60,000 bases of DNA from the NCBI GenBank assembly GCA_903813345.2, contig CAIIXF020000003.1:24693248-24753247 (forward strand). The letters run 5' to 3'. This DNA comes from Owenia fusiformis. Taxonomy: Eukaryota > Annelida > Polychaeta > Sabellida > Oweniidae. Under the pieces are notes generated by a model. The model searched no databases. It saw only the letters and a list, made by a program, of their open reading frames with translations, and was not told the origin of the DNA. Made by a program: the position numbers and the translations under genes. This document shows positions 1-12,309 of the stretch, one piece after another; within the stretch, counting starts at the first letter, position 1, and every line of letters starts with the position of its first letter.

Positions 1-253
1 TTACTATTTTGAAATAACATACATGACATTCAATACAACATGACGCTCTTAAGAGCATATATGTTAGTTTTAACTGGACAGAAATGGGTGAGTGCAACCA
101 AAAGGTAAGACAAATAGAAATGGAGTAAAGAAATACCTGAAAATGACACTGGCCCAAATCTGTTAGAAATTATTTCGAAAATGTAAAAAAATATTAATAT
201 TAATACTCAGGGACAGGGACACAGGGCACGAGAATGGGTAATTGCTGCTAAGT

Positions 254-1560
254 TTATGATATATATATAGACAAAGTATAGTACCTGTATATATAAGATG
301 ATAAGACATAATGCGGCTGAGTACAGATTTTCAATAGTAAAGACATTTTCAAATCTTTAGAATTAAAAGGTATGTCATTTATTTTATTTTGTTTGAACAT
401 AGACTTAAAAATTGAGAGTGGGGCTGCTTGTCGAATATGATGAGATATCGAGTTCCAGATTTGCTGACCTTGAACTTTCAGTGAATAGAGGCCAATATTT
501 GTTTTAAACTTTAAGGCATGAATATCATATGAATGTCTAGTTTGATATCGATGAATGTCAACATTTAACGTAAAAATAGTTTTTAAAAATCTTGCGGTGG
601 ACTGATATATTGTTATACCAGCAATAAAAATTAAAAAATTATAAACTGTTAACATACTTTTTATGTTTAACAAGTATCTGCATTTGAATTAAATTCCAAT
701 GGTTCTAGATATTTTTCTTTCTCCATTTTTAATGTGACTGATTGACAGTATTTACAAGTCTAGTTAAATTATGGTCAGAAGCTAGGAGATTAGTGTCATC
801 TGCAAATGATACAGATTTAAGACTTTGTGATGCCGTGAACAGGTCATTATCGTAAATTATAAATAACAGTGGTCCCAAAATTGATCCCTGAGGGACTCCC
901 TGAGAAACAGTTTGGGTGTCAGACAGGGCACCATCATAACAAACAATTTGTTTATGATTGTGAAGATAGCTTTTGAAAAGAATTTGTTCAACTTGTCCGA
1001 CACCATAGAAATCAAGTTTTATCGTGGTTGATAGTGTCAAAAGCTTTTGAGAGGTCAAGGAAGATTCCAATGGAGTATTTATCATTTTCAAGAGCTGATC
1101 TTATATATAGTGTAAGTAAAGTTATTTTGATTCTTTAAAAAAGTGTATAATCACCTTTGGACAAGTTTCTCAAAGAGTTTTGAAAATACAGACAAAATCG
1201 ATATTGGCCTGTAATTTGTAAATTTGTCATTTTCACCAGATTTAAATATAGGTATGACTTTAGGAAGATCAGGAAAGCATCCCTGTTGAAAAGACTTGTT
1301 ATAAATAAAAAGAAGAGGGTTAAGAAGTTCATCCTTAGGCTGACGTATTATAATGGGTTTGATGTCATCGATAGATGCACTGCTATCTTTGAGTTCACCC
1401 ATTATGTCATGTAGTTCCTGGTGTGTTATGAAGTCAAAATTAAATTTAATATCTGATTTTTTTCATTGAGTTGATAAATTGAGACCAATGTTATAGCACC
1501 AATGTGTTCCAATTCTTTCCAATAGTTGAGAAAAATTCATTAAATTTTTTAACCTCTGCT
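254..1560 (-). pseudogene. Broken non-LTR retrotransposon reverse transcriptase
   Basis: On the minus strand, pieces of a LINE-type reverse transcriptase follow each other in the right order but in different frames. About 1560-1500 reads FNEFFSTIGKN. 1402-1151 holds KVIPIFKSGE and NYRPISILSVFSKLFEKL. 1091-729 holds SQGVPQGSILGPLLF and the catalytic box SFADDTN (FADD near 793-807). 673-254 holds the C-terminal RTN/IGLYSLKVQGQQIWNSI block usual after the RT domain in jockey/CR1-like elements. At least one frameshift lies near 1060, where a KAFDTINHDK-like stretch is readable in another frame, and several stops occur. No endonuclease domain or poly-A tail was found. This is a dead copy; the exact clade is not determined. 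Confidence 0.85.
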
Positions 1561-1599
1561 TTCTGTGTTATACTTGACACTGGTGCATAATTGGTATGT

Positions 1600-3730
1600 G
1601 CGCTACGGCTGAGCTATATGGGTGAACTACGATGGATATATGCATTGTTTCCACTTTAAAACCTCTAAATTTCTTGTTCTACAAAATGTTGCCAGTTTAA
1701 AACCCTTACATTACTTGATATATGTTATACTACCGCTTTAAAGTCTCTAAATCCCATGTTATATACAGTGGTGCCACATTAAAACATGTACTTTCTTTAG
1801 TATCATCCTTGCTGCAAGGGTATTTTACAAGTATATATGTCACACTGCCCTTTTAACGTCTACATTCTGCGTTATATGTTTTAATTTGCCTTTACTCAGA
1901 AAGAGTTATCATTCTGCCCAATTTGTCTTCGAGACTTTTTATTTGATATATGATAATCTTTCAGTTGAATGAACTCATTTTATAAGAGTTTATTAACCAC
2001 ATGACAAATTAAACATTATTTTTTTATTTATATCTTTTGAAAATAATATGCTTGTGTCATTCACTTTCATTGAACGTTAGACTCACAGTTTGAGTTTGAG
2101 TAATATAATACATGTAAGTTTAAAGAAATTATAAGAAATTTGCATTCTCCTATCAAAGGCCTCAAGACCTTATACCTCGAAGGAAGCAATGCAGTGGATG
2201 ATGTCTGGAGTCCTACATTTGGAGGATGGAAATCTAATAAAGGATGAATTCTCAAAATGTTGAAAATTGTCTTAAGGGTAATAGCCTCATCTTTCCTCTG
2301 TCTAGCAATATATTGTTAACTAATAGCTTCATATTTATTGATACTTTAGTGTCTGTCCATCAAGCTATTGTAAAACATATTAGATTCACTTCACATCTTT
2401 TAAAAAAATGAACTATTTTAATTTTTATGACCGATATTAATAGTAAAAGATGAGACTGATACAATTCATGAATTGGATCATCAGCTATTAGTTCAATTTC
2501 AGGTAGTTCACATATAGTAACATTAGAAAAAGTAATTTAATGAAAAAAAAACTGTTGGCAGGAATTGCCTTGTTACATGATAGAAATCATCATAAGGGGA
2601 GATCAAATCATTCATCATAAAACTGTCCTTATTACCTCCCACAAGCCCATTATTGCCATTAAATAAAGCATTAAGTCTATACTTGGACAAATACTACGCT
2701 AAAGTTTCATTTTTATTTTCCTGAACATATTGTTGCTATTGGTTGAGGAATTTTATAACTCCCTATTGGCAGTTGTTGTAACTGCACTAAGTATTGTTAC
2801 ATGGCAGCTTTATACATTATCTTTTGACAATTTGCCGGCCATTTTGAAAAAAAGAAAAAGGAATACAGGGATTCAGTATAACCATTTAATGGCTGCCAAT
2901 TGACTCTGGATGTTTGAATTACTATGCTTCGGCTTTACCAATTATTCGTAATAAGATTCTTTATAATACAAATATAGTTCTTCTTTTTATGTTTCAAATT
3001 ACTCATTTTTGTTACATGTAAGATAAGTTAATATGTTTGAGATTGAAAAACATTTATTTATTTTTCGTCTTTTTGAAATAAATGAGCCAAAAGAAATATT
3101 AAATCTAGGTTTCAGAATTTATCCAACTTGTATGTTTAAGGATTTTGACAAAAACCAAGATTTTTTTGTATATGACTCATTTTGCAAAAAAATGTCTTGA
3201 TAGATCAAAATGAGTGTGTCATACAAAAAAAGGTAGAAAATGTGTTGTGGATGTTTAAAAAATGAAAAAATAGTTTCTGCCTGGGTTCGAACCTACTCTT
3301 GCGGAGTTTAAAATTTAAAACCCAGCACTGTAATTTATTGTGCCACGCAGCATTTGAACAATCAAAGGAAATTTTTCAAATCAACTAATATCAGCTAACT
3401 GACTGCCCAATGGACGGTGAAGTTCCTTAATTTTGTAATCACAATATGGAAATCAAAATATTTCTCCACATGCTTGTTATTACCATGTGGGATGCTAGCC
3501 ATCTTCATGATGATTACCTCTGACAATAGATGAGTCAATATGCACCGATACATTTGTGAAAAAAGCAAGAGAATAATTACTTCCAAGGTGGTCCTTCCTC
3601 TGCAATATAGCAATTGTGATTGCAGAATGATTAATAAATGATTGAGCAATTATCAATGGTAATTAGAATTTAAACTTTTGTGTGACCGCAGTATGATTGA
3701 ATTTGATATGGTTGTGTAATATTTATATGT
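1600..3730. other. Spacer without recognised gene
   Basis: AT-rich sequence with no open frame resembling a known protein and no clear repeat structure. Around 3690-3730 and 3880-4000 it is related to 19800-19930, so part of it belongs to an old interspersed repeat. Confidence 0.5.
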
Positions 3731-3731
3731 T

Positions 3732-3879
3732 TAATGCCTGAGTCACATTTGCTCTGATTCATCATCCGGTGCCCGGCAGATTGCGTATTTTGCTCAAAAT
3801 TGTATTTAACAATTATGAACAAAATACTCAATTGGCCGGCGCTGGCCAATGAATCTGAGCAAATGTGACCCAGGCATTA
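3732..3879. mobile_element. Fold-back MITE, 148 bp
   Basis: The ends are inverted copies: TAATGCCTGAGTCACATTTG at the left and the complement of GTAATGCCTGGGTCACATTT at the right. The hairpin continues inward (GATTCAT... with ATGAATC, CCGGTGCCCGG with CCGGCGCTGG). The surrounding repeat occurs again at about 19800-19930 without this insert (TATTTGTTTTACACAG), which marks the empty site and suggests a TA or TTA target duplication. No coding capacity. Confidence 0.75.
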
Positions 3880-4408
3880 CACAGCAGTATTTCGCACATA
3901 AAACCACAATCTAGCTATTTTTTAGGATTAAAATTTGCTTGCGGTTAGAAAAGCATATATTAAATACGGCATCAATGTGAAGTTATCATATGTCACATCC
4001 AGGAAGTGGTGACAGTTAATTTGAACCCCTACAGACATAATAATGCTCAAATCAGCTGTAATTTTTCCAAAAATAAACCTAGTCCTCCATGCAGTGAAAC
4101 ATGTATATTTATGGTATATAAATTGTTATTATTAATAACTTTATTCTGCTTGTTGCAATAACTAACCCTGCAAATTGTATTACATGTGCTTGAAATATAA
4201 ATCATTAAGGTAGAATCCTACTAAATAAAGGACAGCTTTTTAAAAATACTAGAGATAAGCAGTCACAATCATTGTTATTAGCTTATACCATACAATGTCA
4301 TGTCTTGTCTATATCAGGAAGATTCGAAATTATAAGGTTTTACTTTTAAAAGTTCTCTTCTATATTTATATTGTTCAAGAATTACTATACTTTTGTTTCT
4401 TTTTGCAA

Positions 4409-5265
4409 GTTAAATATTATCAAGTTCTAGATTGGCCTGACAAACTGTTGAGAGATAAGATGTTATCAAGTTCTACATTGACTTAAAGGGGCAACAAGGA
4501 CTGTGAAGAGAAAAATGGATAAATTTTACCTTTTCTGAGCTATCAGGGTGAAGTTTGGTTTAACATCTTCTTCCTTATTCCTATTTTATTAAAATGTATG
4601 CATAATGCAATATTCTTCAACCAGTAGAACTGACAAATCGTTTAGAATCTATAATTACATACAAGGAGCCCCACTTTTCTCCCAATTTTCAAATTCTAAT
4701 TAAGTCGACGTCGAAGCGCCTAGTGGGTGAAATTGAAAAATATTGCGCGGACATTAGAGAGCAAACTTCCGGTTTAATAAAAATGGCGGAGACGAATGAG
4801 ATAAAGAATATGAAGAATTAGAGTATTTTCTTTTGCCATTATCGAGCGATATAAGGTATGTGCACAAATTCTAGTTGCATATATGGAAAATAGATACATT
4901 TTTAAAGGCTATAACACATCCAAAGCTTTCATTTTACGATAGGCCAAGGATCACTGGATACAACTCAGCAGTCCATTCTGCTACTTTGATAAACTTTTTG
5001 GTGCATGAAGTTAGATGTTACCAAGTTCTAGATTGGCCTGATTAACTTTTTGGTGCAAGATGTTAGATATTTTCAAGTTATAGATTGACCTTTTGAACTT
5101 TTTGGTGCAAGAAATTAGATGTTATCAAGTTCTAAATTGACCTAATTAACCTTTTGGTGCAAGAAGTTAAATGTTATCAAGTTCTAGAGTGGCCTGATTT
5201 ACTTTTGGTGCAAGATGTTCAATGTTATCAAGTTTAAGAGTGACCTAATAGAGTGACCTAATTTT
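4409..5265 (+). repeat. Diverged 52-bp tandem repeat
   Basis: About five units of roughly 52 bp run from 4991 to 5262, each containing AACTTTTTGGTGCAAGA and ATGTTATCAAGTTCTAGA followed by TTGGCCTGATT. Two isolated, more diverged units lie at 4409-4482. Unit starts near 4991, 5044, 5095, 5148 and 5200. Confidence 0.75.
4735..4866 (+). promoter_or_regulatory. Possible promoter/first exon (weak)
   Basis: A short, locally CpG-richer patch holds GTCGACGTCGAAGCG, an ETS-like CTTCCGG (about 4767) and AAAAATGGCGGAG, followed by a small open frame and a donor-like AAGGTATGTG near 4855. Such a combination is seen at animal promoters with a 5' leader exon, but no downstream exon can be linked to it. 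Treat as a candidate only. Confidence 0.2.
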
Positions 5266-5472
5266 TGGAGACAATCTAGAACTCAAGACTCTCATTTTTT
5301 TACATTTTCTTGTCATATATCACGTTCTAGAGCTGTCTATTGTCACTTTGGCTGCCATCTTGAATATCTTGAATTTGCTTTCTCAATATGTCTTATCATC
5401 AATGAAAAGCACTTATTTGATTTACATCAAAGAACAGGTGTTAGTACAGGTGTTAGCCGATTCATTAATTAA

Positions 5473-5760
5473 CCCTTTCCTGACGTGAATATTAGAGGAA
5501 AATGTTGGCGCTCGTGACAGATAAGAGCAGTTTTGAGGGGAAAACTGCAAATTACCTGTGTCTCGGACCTATATCTTGAATTTTATCAATGAAATACAAT
5601 TTCTAGTAAGAATTATCACATTAGAATGAATAGAACTGGAGATATTGTCATGTCATTGATGTATGTAAATAAAAATAGTGATGGGAAAAGGAGCCTATCA
5701 TCCTGAAAGGTATAACATAACATAATAGGGCTCCATATGGAGCCTATCGTCGTGAAAGGG
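5473..5760. mobile_element. TTAA-flanked piggyBac-like MITE, 288 bp
   Basis: TTAA stands on both sides (5469-5472 and 5761-5764). The ends are inverted: CCCTTTCCTGACG at the left, CCCTTTCACGACG on the complement of the right end (11 of 13 match). An internal GGAGCCTATC-type motif recurs. TTAA targets and CCCTTT-type ends are typical of piggyBac-like elements. No transposase frame remains. Confidence 0.75.
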
Positions 5761-6126
5761 TTAAGGTTAATAAACTCTAGACTCTGTATCATATAATTGG
5801 GATGTCGGAGGTTTGTTACCTTACCTGTTGTACTTCTAAATATTGCTTCATTCTTATTCTTAATGTGTTTTGAACACTTTTGGTATATCCCCACTTTTGC
5901 TTCCTTATTTAGAATGACTTATAGATAGAATTAGGAATTCTGACTCACCATGCTGCATTTGTTAAGGAAATGTTAATTTAAGTTGAACACATAATGACAG
6001 AGAACGAAGCAGACAGAGATAGAATTGATAATAATGTGATACAAGAACATTGAACTATAGACCTTTAAAAGATTTGTAGGATATGTTAACCATACTCAAA
6101 GAAGTGTTAGTTCACTAAACTAGAGG

Positions 6127-6588
6127 CGGAACAAATCCGTGCCAGTAACAAAATGTTGGAACCTCAAATGTACAATTTTTCTTTTTATTCCTTATCTCAC
6201 GAGCTGTAGATAGAATTTCCTCGATGTTTTTATAACAAAAGTGTATCAGTAATGTTTGAGAATATCTACACGTTTGCGAACAATTAGTTCAGAAGACAAT
6301 AGAATCATCGATGTAATGGCTCACTTCTTTTATTATGTAAACGGATCTAGTTAAAAGTGCAGATCTTAATCATTTTTGAAGTTCCATTTATGTAACTAAA
6401 GAGAGGTTTTATATGAATGATTCTATCATTTTCTGCACTATTTGTTCCCAAATGTTTAAAGTTTCTTAAACATATGATGCTGGCAAACATTTGTGAATAA
6501 AACGTCTGCCTACAACTGGTGAAATAAGGAAAAATGAAAAGTTGTACCTTCTAGGTTCCGACATTTTGTTACCGAAACGGATCTGTTT
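6127..6588. mobile_element. Non-autonomous element with long inverted ends
   Basis: The left end (CAAATCCGTGCCAGTAACAA, then AATGTTGGAACCTC) and the complement of the right end (ACAGATCCGTTTCGGTAACA, then AATGTCGGAACCTA) match over about 60 bp at roughly three quarters identity. The middle is AT-rich and non-coding. A target duplication is not clear. Confidence 0.65.
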
Positions 6589-7776
6589 TGGTAATTAGTT
6601 TGAAAAATGCAGTACCAGTGATTTTGTCGAATCAGAATTCATACACAGAATATTACAGCACTACATTTTCTACTGATAAGCAGCTGACATCCATTTAACA
6701 TTCAAGCGTTTAAAAAAATAAGGTGGGATCATTCACATTGTTTGCCTCAATGGTTCTGTGCAGAGACTCTTATGTGCCTCTTTAAATTAGTTTTTTATTA
6801 TAAATGTATATTTATATTCCAATGGATTCGATTTGGTACATCTTAAATAAACAACTTACAAAGCTTGACCATTTTCTTAAGAATTGTTCCCAATGCTAAA
6901 ATGAAAAAAATCAATCTGATCGATTCCCAGATAAATTAGTTTATTGTATTATCGCAGTTAATCATAGAAACGCATAAAGTCTTCATGCTTGAAGGTGCGA
7001 AATTGCATAATGCCTGCATATTGATCTCTTAGAAGTTTATTGCCTCGTTCTTATGGTAATTTCAGTTTCCATTAGGTGATGATTTATATTTTTCAAACGG
7101 ATATTATTCTGATTTCTTATTGTGAGTTTGTTATTAGAATATCACCTCAATAAAAAGTGCCAATTTTATAAATAATCAGTGGTTTATATCATATTTTGTA
7201 ACTCTGGGCGCATTGTTAAGGCACTTAATTAAAGCTAGAAAACTATAAAGTCAGTGTACCTATAAAAATTAATTGGAAAGGCAAGGAAATAATGAGAGTC
7301 ATAGACTTAGTATTATTAAAGGTAAAGGATATTTTTGAACTGTTTAATTAAATTTGCCAAGTGTATATTTCAAACAAACCTCTTGCAAAGTATGTAAGAA
7401 AGGAATTACACTTGGATTTTGACACTTATCTTCGATTAAAGTGTTTCTTTACTTACCGATAGTATACTACAACATTTTGTAAATAAAGTCTCTATTAATT
7501 CAACGCTTTGATTGGACAATTTTTTACCCATGGGCATAATGTTTCCATATATACATACCACTTCATTGCCTTTTCTTGACCAAAATTTATTATCTAATTG
7601 TTATAGATATTTTGCGACACTCATATATTCACTAATTTTGTCTTTCCCTGATGTCAGCTGATGAATATATAAATCCATTAAAATACATCTTGTTGAAAAG
7701 CACAAACCACTAGTTCAGACCCAGTGAATACTACAAAATTATGACAAATTCACGAAATATTGTGCTGCATTATTTT

Positions 7777-8267
7777 TAAACCTGCACATCACTCCAAAAC
7801 GCAAACTTGGGTTGTTTCGGGGGTGAACTTTATAATTTTGAGCTTAATGAAAGATTATAGAATGATGAACAAATGGGGCAAATCTTACAAATACTCACGA
7901 TAAATGTGTCATTACAAAGATTGTTCATTGAATTGCTTTGATTATTGACGACGATATGATTTTTGGAAGGTTTCTAAATTAAGAAGGTGATGTCACTTCC
8001 GAATTATAGCATTCAACATAAGTAGCGTTTAATTACTTTCATCATTCATAATACGTTGGTAGCCCTGCGGTAGAATGCTCGCTCAGCCCGCAAGCGGCCC
8101 AGGATCAAATCCTGCACTCAATTTTTAATTTTTTTAACTAAATGTTTGTTCTTTGATATTACACAGAAAAAAAACAATTTTTATTTACAGAAACTTTATA
8201 TTAAAACTTGAAAATGTAAAAACAATACATGTCAACATATTGCATTTTGGAGCGATGTGCAGGTTTA
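7777..8267. mobile_element. MITE enclosing a tRNA-like sequence
   Basis: Inverted ends: TAAACCTGCACATCACTCCA at 7777 and the complement TAAACCTGCACATCGCTCCA at 8267, continuing with AAA. About 490 bp long. Inside, at 8060-8121, lies a sequence with tRNA promoter boxes, listed separately. No protein-coding frame. Confidence 0.7.
8060..8121 (+). repeat. tRNA-like sequence (A and B box)
   Basis: TAGCCCTGCGGTAGAATGC resembles a tRNA D-arm/A box, and GGATCAAATCC fits the B-box consensus with a 4-bp T-stem and 7-nt loop. The acceptor stem is not convincing and no good cloverleaf closes, so this is better read as a SINE head or tRNA-derived fragment than as a working tRNA. Confidence 0.5.
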
Positions 8268-9499
8268 ACTTATGTGAAGATAACTAAAATATTTTCCTGC
8301 GATTTACTCCATCCCTCTGGAATCAATTTCATAATGAAGTTATCCCCCATTACTACAGATGACGGCCCATAGTCAAAATATTTTAGAGCATTTCAGGTTA
8401 GAAAGCTTACACATAACAGGGTTGATGTGCTTAGATAGATTTAACTTTATATGAACAGAAAGGTTTTGATGTATTGTTAATGCACCGTTAATTTGTATTA
8501 CAAGGGAAAGATGATGCCTCTCGAGTACACATATTATGTCATGTAACATGGAGCAGAATGATCTATTTAGATAGGTTTACCTTAATACTAACAAGATTTG
8601 ATGTTAACATCCTATCTGAAAGATTAGGTTCCATTATGGCATACTCAGTAGTAACAAATGATGGCAACCGGGAAAATCTTTTACCATCTTCATTTTGCGT
8701 CCAAATAAGTGCTAATGGGGGAAATACTAAGAGGCATTTCAAACAAAGCAAGTAGAGGAAACATCCAAGAGCACTGATGGTGATAATGAAAAGGAACCTG
8801 CAATATCCAAAAACATGACATCACATTGTAGTTTTATAGAAAACTAAAATGCCAGATAAACGTCCATCAATCTTGTTGAAATTGGTTTGAAAAATTGCAA
8901 TAATTAGACATTACCCTCCTGGTGTGTTTTTTATTTTTTATCAATGTTATGTGATATATGTCTATGCGATTTTAGTAAATAAAGAAAAAAAGAATCAAAT
9001 CAAATAATGTCATCATCCAAGGATTATTCTTTAGTGTCATCATATTTGATTTCTATCCGCTAGAAAGGTTTTTTTTCCTGCAGCTTAGTTGTTCACTTGA
9101 AGTTGTCTTATTTGCTTTAAGTGAGCATTGGTTCTCAACATGTTAAGCAATTTAATTTCCTGTAACACAATAATCTTTAATAAGTCTTTCTCAGTTGCTC
9201 TCTTGTGAAGAAACCTTGAGATGTGTTCATCATTTACTGAAAAGAATCTTTGGTGTCTCAAAAGATAAAAATATATTTGGATGGGATGAGACAGACATTT
9301 CCTATTTGGAAGGACGACTTGGGTCATGGGTCATAAAACAGTTTACAAAGAGGTTCAATGTAAATATACGCTGTATGGTACTATACGCTGTATGGTACTA
9401 TAATTCCTTGATGTAGATGGTGTTTGTATGGGAGCATCATCTAGCTAAGAATATATGAAGACCAAGGGAAGAAAATTTAAACCAAACATCACATTTACA
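8268..9499. other. Spacer without recognised gene
   Basis: Short overlapping open frames occur on both strands here (8558-8755 and 9085-9416), but none resembles a known protein or shows exon borders. No repeat was recognised. Confidence 0.45.
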
Positions 9500-9990
9500 C
9501 AGGCTGGTATCGAAAATTTTGTCCGCTGTGACGGAGCATACTATTTTGAATAGAAACACTAAGAAACCCACACAATTTATTTTTTACTCATATGTTTCGC
9601 TATACCAAAGAAAATTTCTTACTCCATGCAATGGGTATATCATTTGCGGGTAATTTTAACTTTTGTTTGAAGTCCAACAACGCTAAGAGTAAAAGCTATT
9701 GAAAATGGCGCCGGGGTATCATACTCCAAAATGTACCATTTGTTTTATTTCTTTTTAATGGTACAATATAGTGACACGATAATATTTACATATGTTTTCA
9801 GCATAATTCTGAAGGTATTAATGATATCTTGATGTATTGGGTATTTTTAATATTTTTTATAAAAAATAATGTTTACATTTTTGTCAGCTGTGATGGAGCA
9901 GTTTTAACTGTGAACTACGTTAAGAATTTAAGATTCAAATTATATCTTTTAAAAGTACCCTTAGAAGAGAGAATGTCACAAATTACTTTC
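9500..9990 (+). repeat. Left arm of a 3.3-kb inverted repeat
   Basis: From CAGGCTGGTATCGAAAATTT to about 9990 this matches the complement of 12310-12806. It contains GTCCGCTGTGACGGAGC near its outer end and a related TCAGCTGTGATGGAGCAG near 9885. The arms are diverged by substitutions and small indels. It may be the long terminal inverted repeat of a DNA element; no transposase is seen between the arms. Confidence 0.75.
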
Positions 9991-10115
9991 CTAAATAATG
10001 ACAAGCAGCCTCTTGGAGATATGGGGTAATGTAAATCTGAGATATAAAAACGACCACTCTTAGCATTTTCGGAGGTTTGTCCTGAAATCAACATGAATCA
10101 AAATGATGAAAACTC

Positions 10116-10893
10116 GGGTGCACCCCAGTTGTCCGAAATCCAGTTGTCCGAAACCCAGTTCTCCGAAACCCAGTTCTCCGAAACCCAGTTGTCCGAAACC
10201 CACTTGTCCGAAACCCATTACTCCGAAAAATATAGTCATAATTTACCAGAGAAAGGGGAACCGTACTAAGCTTAGGTCAGTTTCATGCCATGTATTTGGC
10301 CAAATTAATGGCATGGACGCATTCTGATGTTCATAGATCTCTCTCTCTCTCTCTCACTTTGAATTGCATCCATTGCACGCGTTACCAGAATGGCAGGAAC
10401 GGGGGATTTATTTTACATTGTGATTCTAAAAAAAGGTTATCAAAACACAATATATATTACGGAACAGTTTATCTTATCTTCTTCAATCTCTTTTATATAG
10501 GCAAAATAAAATGAATCATTTTGAAACAGATAAAATAAGTTTACGCATATAGTACTTTAAGAATAAAACAGTATACATATTACGTTGTCAAAATATTTCG
10601 ACAATGAGAATAACATAATTTAACTTTGTTTGTTTGAACATCTATATCACCTGTATATGAACTTTCGTAGGCTAAACATTTAAACAATTAACGTCTTGAC
10701 TTCGCATATTTAGCCTAATTTTGCAATGATGTCAACGTTATTCCAATGTTATGTTGTGATTCGCAGAGGTTGCGACAACGAGATTCGTTTAAAAAAATTG
10801 TATTTTTCAAATAAGATCCCCTAATTTTCGGACAACTGGGTTTCGGACAACTGGGTTTCGGACAACTGGGTTTCGGACAACTGGGTTGACCCC
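10116..10893. mobile_element. MULE-like MITE with terminal 15-mer arrays
   Basis: A perfect 9-bp direct duplication TGAAAACTC flanks it (10107-10115 and 10894-10902). The left end begins GGGTGCACCCCAGTTGTCCG and carries about seven copies of a 15-mer CCAGTTGTCCGAAAC (some with TTCTCC). The right end carries four inverted copies and ends GGGTTGACCCC. The core is AT-rich with a CT-dinucleotide run (10341-10355). A 9-bp duplication with long array-like inverted ends fits Mutator-like elements. The open frames across the left array are translation artefacts. Confidence 0.8.
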
Positions 10894-11170
10894 TGAAAAC
10901 TCAACATAATATTCTAATACGTTTTCGCCTAGACGTCTTGAAATGTCACGTGTAGTGTAAATAGGGCTAATATGAATTTACTTATTCGAAATAGCGCACA
11001 GACATCATGCATTCCGACAGATGTATAACCTTTTACCACATAATATTATATTACTGTATACTAGTATAAGATGATCCCAATACAGATTTAATTTGTAATT
11101 ATACGAAATTCATGAAATTCATCGTTTTGCATAGACTAAAATTATAAAAAAAGTCTTTGTAAACGTGCTG

Positions 11171-11338
11171 CACTGTAAAACCTGTATCAATGAATATCTT
11201 TCTCTAGTGAACACCTCTTCTTATCAAATATTCCTCTGACTTCTGTATGAAATTGCCTATATGGAGTGAACATCTATACCAACTGGGAACACATTTTTGG
11301 GCTCCATATGTGTTCACTGTACACATATTTTACTGTAG
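11171..11338. mobile_element. TA-type MITE (CTGTAAAACCT family)
   Basis: Begins ACTGTAAAACCTGTAT and ends ACATATTTTACTGTAG. Inside are TAGTGAACACCTC and GTGTTCACTGTA, so the halves are roughly inverted copies. Related to the elements at 23081-23253 and 52662-52826. Tc1/mariner-like by its TA ends. Confidence 0.6.
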
Positions 11339-11637
11339 TTGCATCAGATAGCCATAACTCTTAGTCAAATAAAGAACGATCTTTAAATCAAATTTTGCAT
11401 TTTCGTATTTCAAGATACATTCAACTTACCTTTTGGAACGACTAAAGAGGGTAGAACAATCCACAGTCCATACCATTATATGTATTTAGCTTCATCTTCA
11501 GCAAATCATTTTACTTCAAATAATTAAGTTACCTTAAAAAATGACCATGTCAGGCCGATGGATCCACAGAGGGCACTACGAAAGGCAAATACCCTTTACT
11601 GAAATGGAAGTTGACTATCATTTTCATGAGTTACCAT

Positions 11638-12196
11638 TAGAGCTGGCATCAAATGTCGGAATGGTTGATTGTCAGTCGAATGCTCTCTGCGACACCCATG
11701 TCGACAAAAACGCCTCTTGATCGACAGTCGGAACTCACAACATAATAAGCTATTTCCCTATGAATTAAAATCTTTGTTACTACCTGTTGTGTGGTGTATT
11801 TTAGTGAAGTTTTACCGCCTACATTTTCAAATTTTCTTTTTTGTTTTGATCGACTTCCTGCTCTCGAATTAGGTCTCGGGGCCCCTCGAGTTTACCCTCG
11901 AGATTTATTTTCAATGGCTGCCCGGAAATAACAACAGAAATCGTAGTTTTATGTCTATTTATTGCTTTTTCGTCAAAGTCGGATACTTGAACATGGTTTA
12001 CCTGTAAGTTAAATATAAAACATACAACTGAGGATGACTATTGTGCATCGTATTGCTAATTACAAGCCTAGAAAATCCAAAATTCTGACGGATATTTTTC
12101 ATTTTTCCAATATCATTGGACCCGACAATGTCGATATCGTTGTCGATCGAGAGCTCCGACATGTTGACATTAAAATCTTATTCGATGCCAGCTCTA
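11638..12196. mobile_element. hAT-like MITE with 8-bp target duplication
   Basis: GTTACCAT stands immediately before (11630-11637) and after (12197-12204) the element. Ends are TAGAGCTGGCATCAAAT and the complement TAGAGCTGGCATCGAAT. An 8-bp duplication with short TAGAG ends is the signature of hAT elements. Internal repeats of TCGACA/TGTCGA occur near both ends. Non-coding, 559 bp. Confidence 0.85.
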
Positions 12197-12309
12197 GTTA
12201 CCATGCATAAGTTGGATTGCAGTACAAACTTAGAAAAGAAGCTTAAAGAGTGGTCGTATATACATCTCAGAATTTGAATTGTGTACTTTTATTACGTTTC
12301 ATTTTTCAG

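Noticed and set aside
10103-10514. Pro/Lys/Ser repeat protein (SPKPSCPKP) frames
   Set aside because: They translate the 15-mer array at the end of the MULE-like element; no gene context.
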